A stretch of DNA of 6,610 nt from Campylobacteraceae bacterium UBA1877 (GTDB lineage Bacteria > Campylobacterota > Campylobacteria > Campylobacterales > Campylobacteraceae): the NCBI GenBank assembly GCA_002352945.1, contig DDHL01000023.1, forward strand, positions 19,298-25,907, in the 5' to 3' direction. The translations under genes were made by a program, and so were the position numbers. The notes beneath the pieces were generated by a model that was not told the DNA's origin, did not search any database, and worked only from the letters and a program-made list of their open reading frames with translations. How positions within the stretch are numbered: the first letter of the stretch is position 1; each line of letters starts with the position of its first letter. This document shows positions 1 through 4,813 of this stretch, one piece after another.

Positions 1-60
1 TATCAGTATTGTGTTTCCACCACTTTTTTTTGTAGTCTCTTCGTTTTCTTTGTCCGCCAT
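1..60 (-). CDS. fliL: Probable flagellar basal-body protein FliL, N-terminal fragment
   Basis: Only the first 20 codons are visible; the rest lies left of the window. Read on the minus strand from the ATG at 60-58, the product begins MADKENEETTKKSGGN and then turns hydrophobic (TILI). This charged, Lys/Glu-rich cytoplasmic tail ending in Lys-Ser-Gly-Gly-Asn just before an apparent membrane segment is how FliL proteins of Campylobacterota commonly begin. FliL is a single-pass inner-membrane protein that surrounds the flagellar stator and supports motor torque. The start is supported by AAGGA six bases upstream of the ATG (minus-strand AAGGAAGCGTT before ATG). It is divergent from cysQ. Identity rests on a short N-terminus only, so another small single-pass membrane protein is possible; the existence of a real coding start is more certain than the name. 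Confidence 0.55.
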   Translation of the reverse strand, partial: MADKENEETTKKSGGNTILI

Positions 61-107
61 AACGCTTCCTTTTTTGTAAAAAGATTTGAAAAATTAAATT
101 ACCCACT

Positions 108-126
108 ATTCTAGCCAAAAAATATT
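108..126 (-). promoter_or_regulatory. Putative sigma-70 promoter for the leftward (fliL-like) gene
   Basis: On the minus strand, TAGAAT (113 to 108) is a good -10 hexamer, preceded by GGC and a T-rich run (TATTTTTT). Campylobacterota housekeeping promoters typically have T-rich upstream DNA instead of a conserved -35. The predicted start, near 101, would leave a leader of about 40 bases containing the AAGGA ribosome site. No FliA or sigma-54 type motif was recognised here. Confidence 0.4.
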
Positions 127-158
127 AAAATTGGTGTAAATATGATTTTGATATTAAG

Positions 159-186
159 TTGCATGAAATAAGTAGTGTCGTACAAT
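159..186 (+). promoter_or_regulatory. Putative sigma-70 promoter of cysQ
   Basis: TTGCAT (159-164) and TACAAT (181-186) are separated by 16 bases, giving an acceptable -35/-10 pair with transcription expected near 192-193. The -10 lies downstream of the possible GTG start at 175, so that GTG would not be on the transcript. This supports initiation at the ATG at 214. Confidence 0.45.
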
Positions 187-213
187 AGTAAAAAGACCCA
201 TGATGGAGTTTGT

Positions 214-1029
214 ATGTTAAAGAATATATCTTTGGATTTTGTAGTCGGGCTTGCTTTAGAGGCTGGCAAAAAAGTGATGGAAATTTATCAAAGAGATTTT
301 CAAATTAGCTATAAAAAAGACAGCTCTCCATTAACGGAGGCTGATTTGATGGCAAATAAGATAATATGCGATGGATTAAATGCGTATGATAAAACTTTGC
401 CGATTCTCTCAGAAGAGATTGAGAATGTCTCATATGCGAAGAGAAAAGATTGGGACTATTATTGGTGTATTGACCCAATTGATGGAACAAAGGAATTTAT
501 CGAAAAAAATGGTCAATTTACCATCAATATAGCGCTTATTTATAAAAGCACTCCAGTTTTAGGAGTTGTTTTTGCGCCTGCTTTTAATCTTTTATACGCG
601 GCTAAAAAAGAAGAGGGCGCTTACAAACAAGAGCTAATTAATAACCAGCTTTCAAAAAAGGTTTTCCTTCCTTTACATGTAAAAGACTCTATGGTTGTAG
701 CTGTTTCAAAAACCCACCGTTCACCTTTGACTGACAAATTTATCGATAGACTTAAAAATTTCTATCCAAATTTAAAAATTGATTCTCGAGGATCTAGCCT
801 AAAGCTTTGCATGGTAGCTGAAGGAAGTGTAAAAACTTATCCAAGAGTTGCGCCGACAATGGAGTGGGATACTGCTGCAGCTCATGCAATTTTGCTTGAG
901 AGTGGCAAGGGAATTTATTATTTTGATTCTACAATTGATCCTCTTTTATACCTCAAAAAAGATTTAAATTTAACCCCTATTGCATATAATAAACCAGACT
1001 TGCACAACCCCTCTTTTATCGCAATTTAA
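214..1029 (+). CDS. cysQ: 3'(2'),5'-bisphosphate nucleotidase CysQ (inositol monophosphatase superfamily)
   Basis: CysQ removes a phosphate from 3'-phosphoadenosine 5'-phosphate (PAP), the by-product of PAPS-dependent sulfur assimilation or sulfotransfer, giving AMP; it is a cytoplasmic, Mg-dependent enzyme of a lithium-sensitive family. The 271-residue product shows the family motifs in order: SSPLTEAD (37-44), the metal-binding Glu pair in LSEE (65-68), the core DPIDGTKEF (87-95, metal ligands D87 and D90), and the second motif MEWDTAAAHAI (216-226, D219). Length is slightly above the 246 residues of E. coli CysQ. A GTG 13 codons upstream (175) is in frame, but ATG 214 is preferred: it has GGAG (205-208) five bases upstream, and a -10 element lies after the GTG. 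It is probably monocistronic, because the next operon has its own promoter. The PAP specificity, as opposed to another phosphate ester, is inferred from the DGTKEF variant of the motif. Confidence 0.93.
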   Translation: MLKNISLDFVVGLALEAGKKVMEIYQRDFQISYKKDSSPLTEADLMANKIICDGLNAYDKTLPILSEEIENVSYAKRKDWDYYWCIDPIDGTKEFIEKNGQFTINIALIYKSTPVLGVVFAPAFNLLYAAKKEEGAYKQELINNQLSKKVFLPLHVKDSMVVAVSKTHRSPLTDKFIDRLKNFYPNLKIDSRGSSLKLCMVAEGSVKTYPRVAPTMEWDTAAAHAILLESGKGIYYFDSTIDPLLYLKKDLNLTPIAYNKPDLHNPSFIAI

Positions 1030-1044
1030 CCTTTAAATGCTGCG

Positions 1045-1058
1045 TTGATATATATCAA
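1045..1058 (+). promoter_or_regulatory. Perfect FNR-type operator (Crp/FNR-family binding site)
   Basis: TTGATATATATCAA is an exact match to the TTGAT-N4-ATCAA palindrome recognised by FNR, and by relatives such as Dnr/Nnr that respond to anoxia or nitric oxide. Its centre (1051.5) is 41.5 bases upstream of the start predicted from the TACAAT -10 at 1081-1086, which is the class II activator position. It therefore most likely activates the DUF2249 operon. Which family member binds cannot be told from the site. Confidence 0.8.
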
Positions 1059-1078
1059 TGACATCAATTATCAAAATC

Positions 1079-1093
1079 TATACAATCCATTTT
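1079..1093 (+). promoter_or_regulatory. -10 element and predicted transcription start of the DUF2249 operon
   Basis: TATACAAT (1079-1086) contains the -10 hexamer TACAAT (1081-1086); the start is expected at about 1093. No -35 hexamer is visible at the expected place, where the FNR-type site sits instead, as usual for activator-dependent class II promoters. The leader would be only about 17 bases, containing the AAAGGA ribosome site at 1098-1103. Confidence 0.65.
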
Positions 1094-1109
1094 AAAAAAA
1101 GGATTTTCT

Positions 1110-1454
1110 ATGCAATCATTTTGGCCTAAAGATGCAAAGCGTTTTGAAGTAGAAGGCTCAAGTGTAGATTTTGTAACATACATGCAAGAAGGTGTTAGGG
1201 TTATTGGTTTTGATTCAAGCAGCTGCGTTCCGCCAGAGCCCATGGTAAATGCAATGTTAGCACTTGGATTCATTAAAGATGAAAAGACAAAGGTGGTTAT
1301 GATAAACCATAAAAATCCAGTTGGATTGTTAGCAAAAGTTAAAGACTCTTTTCATATTGAAACGAAAGAGTTGGGTGAAAATCTTTTTAGGTTAACTTTT
1401 ACCTACAAAAAAGGAGCAGCTTTAGATTTATCTGATGCAAGCTGCAAAGGATAA
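1110..1454 (+). CDS. DUF2249 (TusA-fold) protein, first gene of the FNR-type operon
   Basis: This 114-residue soluble protein matches the DUF2249 pattern: a strand running into a Pro-rich helix cap (VIGFDSSSCVPPEPMVNAM, 31-49), a central strand with INHKNPVGLL (65-74), then a beta hairpin ending LFRLTF (92-97). DUF2249 has a TusA-like alpha/beta fold. In TusA a Cys directly before Pro-x-Pro carries sulfur; here C39 lies just before PPEP, so a sulfur- or metal-related role is possible but unproven. Such genes recur beside nitric oxide and denitrification genes. The ATG is set by AAAGGA (1098-1103) six bases upstream. The next gene starts three bases after the stop, so the genes are surely cotranscribed. 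A second Cys (C112) lies near the C-terminus. Exact biochemical function is unknown. Confidence 0.8.
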   Translation: MQSFWPKDAKRFEVEGSSVDFVTYMQEGVRVIGFDSSSCVPPEPMVNAMLALGFIKDEKTKVVMINHKNPVGLLAKVKDSFHIETKELGENLFRLTFTYKKGAALDLSDASCKG

Positions 1455-1457
1455 AAA

Positions 1458-2696
1458 ATGCAGCTTACTCAAAGCGCCATCGATATGGCGCCTCCTTTTG
1501 CAACGGTTTCAAGATACTTCTTTTTTGCCCTTTTTTGCATGATTGTAAGTTTTGCTATTTTGCTTATGGCAGATAGCTCCTTAGCACTTTTAGATTTTAG
1601 AGTTGCAGGAGCAGCTCACTTGTATGTTTTGGGCTTTGTGATGAGCGTTATTATAGGAGCTCTTTATCAACTCACACCCGTTATTTTAGAAACTCCTTTT
1701 TATTCACTCAAAGGCTCTAAACTTCTTTTTGTAATTTTTGCACTAGGGCTGATTTGTCTTAGTTTTGGAATGATTGCAAGTGTGAGCTTATTGATGCACA
1801 TTGGTGCAGGATTACTCTATTTGTCACTAGTGGTTTTTAGCCTTCTTTTTTTACTAAGTTTTTTAAGAGTCAAAAGATGGAGTATTGTAACGCTCTTTTT
1901 GCTCAGTGCTGGGGTTTGGCTCTTAATTGGAGTAAGTTTAGGTTTCATTTTGCTTTTAGAGATGAATGGGGCAGGTTTTGGGCTTGATGTAATCTCTCTT
2001 GTGGTTCGCCATGGGGCAGTAAGTCTTGGTGGCTTTGTATTTTTTATAGTTTTAGGTGTAAGTCTTGTTCTTTTGCCTATGTTTGCCCTTTCTCATGGAG
2101 TAAGTACAATCTATTCAAAAATCGCTTTTGTTTTAATGAATATTGCACTTATTGCAGGACTGTTTGAGAATTTTCAAATTTTAATCAGCCTGCTTGGGGC
2201 TGGACTTTTACTCTATCTTCTTCAAAGCTTTCTTATATTAAAAAATAGGCTGCGTAAAAAAAGAGAGTATTGGTTTTACCATCTTAGCTTTGCTTTTTTA
2301 GCCCTTTTTGCTGCAATTATATCTGGGTTTGTTGGCTTTTTGTATGGGATTGATGTATTGTATAAATTTGCTCTTTGGCTGGTTTTGGTTGGCTTTGGGT
2401 TTCATTTTATTGTGGGGCATTTATATAAAATTTTACCTTTTTTGATTTGGTATGAGTTTATATCTCCTCTTGTTGGCAAACAAAAAGTTCCTATGCTCCA
2501 TGAAATGATAAAAGAAAAAGGGGCTTATTTGCAACTTGTTTTAAGCTCGCTTGGTACCATTTTGTATGGAATAGGGCTTATTTTAGGGACAAAAGCTCTT
2601 TTTATTTTTGGATCAATCTTTTTATTTTTAGCATCTTTGGTTTTATTCTATGTAGTTTATGAAATATATAAATTTAAAAATTTAGGAGAAAAGTGA
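1458..2696 (+). CDS. 12-TM membrane protein of the haem-copper oxidase subunit I-like / NnrS-like type
   Basis: This 412-residue protein is nearly all membrane, with about 12 hydrophobic segments (near 20-40, 50-77, 88-108, 112-137, 143-168, 186-210, 218-238, 242-260, 275-298, 300-328, 356-378 and 380-405). Membrane His motifs include AAHLYVLGF (52-60) followed by YQLTPVI, RHGAVSLGGF (184-193) followed by LLPMFALSHG, and FHFIVGHLYKILPF (315-328). These resemble the shortened subunit I-like proteins found beside DUF2249 and DUF59 genes in denitrifiers, and more loosely NnrS, a haem/copper membrane protein of nitric oxide metabolism. H54, H185, H213, H316 and H321 are candidate haem or metal ligands. 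The His-His pair and other CuB residues of true oxidases are absent, so I do not call it an oxidase. It has AAGGAT before ATG 1458, and its TGA overlaps the next start (TGATG). The family placement is an inference; a transport role cannot be excluded. Confidence 0.65.
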   Translation: MQLTQSAIDMAPPFATVSRYFFFALFCMIVSFAILLMADSSLALLDFRVAGAAHLYVLGFVMSVIIGALYQLTPVILETPFYSLKGSKLLFVIFALGLICLSFGMIASVSLLMHIGAGLLYLSLVVFSLLFLLSFLRVKRWSIVTLFLLSAGVWLLIGVSLGFILLLEMNGAGFGLDVISLVVRHGAVSLGGFVFFIVLGVSLVLLPMFALSHGVSTIYSKIAFVLMNIALIAGLFENFQILISLLGAGLLLYLLQSFLILKNRLRKKREYWFYHLSFAFLALFAAIISGFVGFLYGIDVLYKFALWLVLVGFGFHFIVGHLYKILPFLIWYEFISPLVGKQKVPMLHEMIKEKGAYLQLVLSSLGTILYGIGLILGTKALFIFGSIFLFLASLVLFYVVYEIYKFKNLGEK

Positions 2697-2989
2697 TGGT
2701 TACTAAAAAAGAGGTATATGAAGCGTTAAAAACTGTAATTGACCCTGAGGTTGGTTTTGATATAGTAAATCTAGGATTGATTTATGATGTCAAAATTGAA
2801 GATGATTGTGTAAATGTAGATATGACCTTATCAACAAGGGGTTGTCCTTTGCATGAACTTTTAAAACAGTGGGCCAAGGATGCAGTTAAAAACCTGCCAA
2901 ATGTGCAAAACTGTCATATAAATATTGTGTGGGAGCCTGCATGGAATGTTACAATGGCGAGCGATGAAGTAAAAAAAGCACTAAAATAA
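2696..2989 (+). CDS. MIP18/DUF59 family iron-sulfur cluster assembly protein (SufT/PaaD-like)
   Basis: This 97-residue stand-alone MIP18 domain shows the family pattern: VIDPEVGFDIVNLGLIYDV (14-32), then a strand and MTLSTRGCPLHE (43-54) with the near-invariant C50, then a C-terminal VWEPAWNVTMAS (78-89), which corresponds to the V-W-x-P-x-W segment. Relatives (SufT, PaaD/PaaJ, eukaryotic MIP18) help assemble or deliver Fe-S clusters to target proteins in the cytoplasm. ATG 2696 is preferred: AGGAG (2684-2688) lies seven bases upstream, and the ATG overlaps the preceding stop as TGATG, implying translational coupling. GTG 2693 would add one residue but sits too close to the ribosome site. Placement in an FNR-type operon, away from suf/isc genes, suggests a dedicated role in maturing or repairing metal centres during anaerobic or nitrosative growth; that role is inferred. 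Confidence 0.87.
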   Translation: MVTKKEVYEALKTVIDPEVGFDIVNLGLIYDVKIEDDCVNVDMTLSTRGCPLHELLKQWAKDAVKNLPNVQNCHINIVWEPAWNVTMASDEVKKALK

Positions 2990-3033
2990 CAATTTGAATT
3001 TTAAATTAAAGATATTCCTAAAATAATATGTAT

Positions 3034-3058
3034 TAAAATGAAACATTATTGATACAAT
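3034..3058 (+). promoter_or_regulatory. Possible promoter region for the small ORF and chemoreceptor
   Basis: Two -10-like hexamers lie in the AT-rich leader: TAAAAT (3034-3039) and TACAAT (3053-3058). The second would start transcription at about the AAGGA ribosome site (3064-3068), so the first, starting near 3046, is the more practical. No FNR-type palindrome, sigma-28 or sigma-54 motif was recognised. Because no terminator is visible after 2989, read-through from the upstream operon is also possible. Confidence 0.3.
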
Positions 3059-3074
3059 GCTATAAGGATGTGCT

Positions 3075-3227
3075 GTGATCGTTGGCGATTTTATTGTACA
3101 AAAACTTTGGGCGGGTAGTATAGGTGCAAATGCTTTTTGTTTAAGTGATTTAGCAAAGGTGGTTTATTCTAAAGCAAATTTATTAGATGCTGCCTGTCTT
3201 TATTGTGCAATAAAGGCTAAGCGATGA
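3075..3227 (+). CDS. Small unrecognised protein with a CxxC motif, coupled to the chemoreceptor
   Basis: This 50-residue ORF starts at GTG 3075, with AAGGA (3064-3068) six bases upstream, and ends at a TGA that overlaps the chemoreceptor ATG (ATGA, 3224-3227). Its frame is closed by a TAA at 3063-3065, so this GTG is the only practical start. The product begins [19 protein letters not shown] and ends [13 protein letters not shown]. It is mixed hydrophobic/polar without a clear signal peptide or long membrane segment, has Cys at 22, 41 and 44 (C41-L-Y-C44), and has a basic tail. I do not recognise the family. The good ribosome site, the exact coupling, and its filling of an otherwise empty gap argue that it is translated. 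It may modulate the receptor, bind a metal, or simply be a leader ORF delivering ribosomes to the receptor gene. Confidence 0.6.
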   Translation: MIVGDFIVQKLWAGSIGANAFCLSDLAKVVYSKANLLDAACLYCAIKAKR

Positions 3228-4813
3228 AAAAGAGTATACGATTTAAAATCTCCTTGGCAATTGTACCGGTTTTAGTTATCAGTTTTGCTCTTATGCAATA
3301 TGTTATTATTGGCGAATTTAAGGGCGCGACTTTTCAGCAGACCCAAAATAATCTTACCATGCTTAATAAATCAATTTCTCAAACTCTTAAAACTGCTATG
3401 AATTTTGGCGACTCATCGATGATTGAGAAAGTTATTGAGGATGCATCAAAGATTAAGGGGATTGAAAATATTGTTGTTCACAAATCCCAAGAAGTGATAA
3501 ATGCCTTTGGCTTAAATGCTACTATTTCAGAAGATCCAATCATTCAAGAGCAATTTTTAAATCCAAAAAATTTAAATATTGAGATTGAATCAGATAAAAA
3601 ACATATTTTACGATCCATACAGCCTGTTATTGCCGAAGCTGACTGTTTGGCATGCCATGTAACATCTAAAGAAGGGGATGTTTTAGGCGTGATTGATATG
3701 GATTACTCCTTTGAAGCTGTTGATAAGGATCTTTTTGAGCGCAGTAAAAAATTTATATTTATTTTTATCGCTTTTTTAGTGGTAATTGCGGCGCTGCTAT
3801 TTTATGCACTTAAATATATTGTTGGAAATCCATTGAGCGATCTTTTGGAACGCGCTAGAGATTTAGCAAGTGGCGATGGAGATTTAACAGCTCGGGTTAA
3901 TATTAAAAGCGATGATGAAATTGGTGAAGTTGGTCATAATATTAATATCTTTATTGAAAAAATTCAAAAAACGGTTACTGATAGTCAAAAAATTGCAAAT
4001 AGAGTTGGAAGCACAAGCGGGGTGCTTAATACTAATGCTTCAAAGCTATTAGAGAGTGCAAAAAATCAAAAACATCAAGTAGAAGAGTCTTATAAGCTGA
4101 CGCAAAAAGTTGAGCATGAGCTTGAAGTTTCAGAAGATCTTGCTATTAAAACAGCAGAGGATAATATGGCTTCATATGAGGTGCTAAATGATATGACAAG
4201 CTCTTTGGGTAAAGTTGTAGATCATATCACCGATTCAAGTGCAAGTGAGCAAGAGATGGCGCAAAAAATTGGCACAGTTGCAGCCCAAACTGATCAGATA
4301 AAAGGCGTTCTTGGAATGATAAAAGATATTGCTGATCAAACCAACCTGCTTGCTTTAAATGCAGCTATTGAAGCAGCTCGGGCTGGTGAGCATGGAAGGG
4401 GTTTTGCGGTTGTAGCTGATGAGGTAAGAAAACTAGCTGAGCGAACTCAAAAAAGCCTAAGTGAGATTGATGTAACTATTGGAGTAATTGTGCAAGGAGT
4501 TACTGATTTGAGTGAAGCAATGAATCAAAATGCTCAAAAAATCGCTTCATTGGCCAATGGAGCCCAAGAGTTAGCTAACAAAGCTTCTCAAACAAAAGAC
4601 CGCACCCACAAATCTATTCAAGTATCAAAAGATGCATCCCAAAAAGCTGTTGAAATTGCCAAACTTACAAAGGTTTTGATGGATAAGATGCATGCAACAT
4701 TAAGTTCATCCGAAGATAATGAAAAAGTTGCACAAGAGCTACTTGAAATTTCCAAAGAACTTGAAGATGTTTCAGATCAACTAGAAGAGGATCTATCAAG
4801 TTTCAAGGCCTAG
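3224..4813 (+). CDS. Methyl-accepting chemotaxis protein with a periplasmic haem c (CxxCH) sensor domain
   Basis: This is a 529-residue transmembrane chemoreceptor. In order: TM1 (about 8-29), a periplasmic domain of about 145 residues, TM2 (about 177-199), HAMP (about 200-253, with [11 protein letters not shown] and DDEIGEVG), and a coiled-coil signalling domain whose tip is unmistakable ([20 protein letters not shown], 369-388, then [18 protein letters not shown], 391-408). The periplasmic domain ends in CLACH (141-145) followed by LGVIDMDYS. This is the class I haem c attachment motif in the PAS/Cache-like position known from Geobacter chemoreceptors GSU0582 and GSU0935 and from many CxxCH sensor kinases. 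It probably senses redox state, oxygen or NO and signals through CheA/CheW. The C-terminus lacks a CheR/CheB-tethering pentapeptide. The start overlaps the small upstream ORF. The 3' end overlaps the convergent uup gene by 18 bp. The ligand is inferred. Confidence 0.93.
   Translation: MKKSIRFKISLAIVPVLVISFALMQYVIIGEFKGATFQQTQNNLTMLNKSISQTLKTAMNFGDSSMIEKVIEDASKIKGIENIVVHKSQEVINAFGLNATISEDPIIQEQFLNPKNLNIEIESDKKHILRSIQPVIAEADCLACHVTSKEGDVLGVIDMDYSFEAVDKDLFERSKKFIFIFIAFLVVIAALLFYALKYIVGNPLSDLLERARDLASGDGDLTARVNIKSDDEIGEVGHNINIFIEKIQKTVTDSQKIANRVGSTSGVLNTNASKLLESAKNQKHQVEESYKLTQKVEHELEVSEDLAIKTAEDNMASYEVLNDMTSSLGKVVDHITDSSASEQEMAQKIGTVAAQTDQIKGVLGMIKDIADQTNLLALNAAIEAARAGEHGRGFAVVADEVRKLAERTQKSLSEIDVTIGVIVQGVTDLSEAMNQNAQKIASLANGAQELANKASQTKDRTHKSIQVSKDASQKAVEIAKLTKVLMDKMHATLSSSEDNEKVAQELLEISKELEDVSDQLEEDLSSFKA

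Noticed and set aside
305..490. Minus-strand open frame of 61 codons inside cysQ
   Set aside because: Antisense to the catalytic core of cysQ, so best explained as a shadow.
1024..1038. AT-only inverted repeat ATTTAA-CCT-TTAAAT at the cysQ stop, considered as terminator
   Set aside because: Stem has no G-C pairs and no T-run follows, so it would not be a stable intrinsic terminator.
1064..1273. Minus-strand open frame of 69 codons across the DUF2249 start
   Set aside because: Antisense to a real gene and across its promoter; no ribosome site and no recognisable protein.
2991..3008. AT-rich imperfect palindrome after the MIP18 gene, considered as terminator
   Set aside because: Only a 5-bp A/T stem without a T-tract; read-through cannot be excluded, but no terminator is supported.
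3048..3064. TTGATACAATGCTATAA considered as a second FNR-type site
   Set aside because: The left half resembles TTGAT, but the right half does not give ATCAA at the required spacing.
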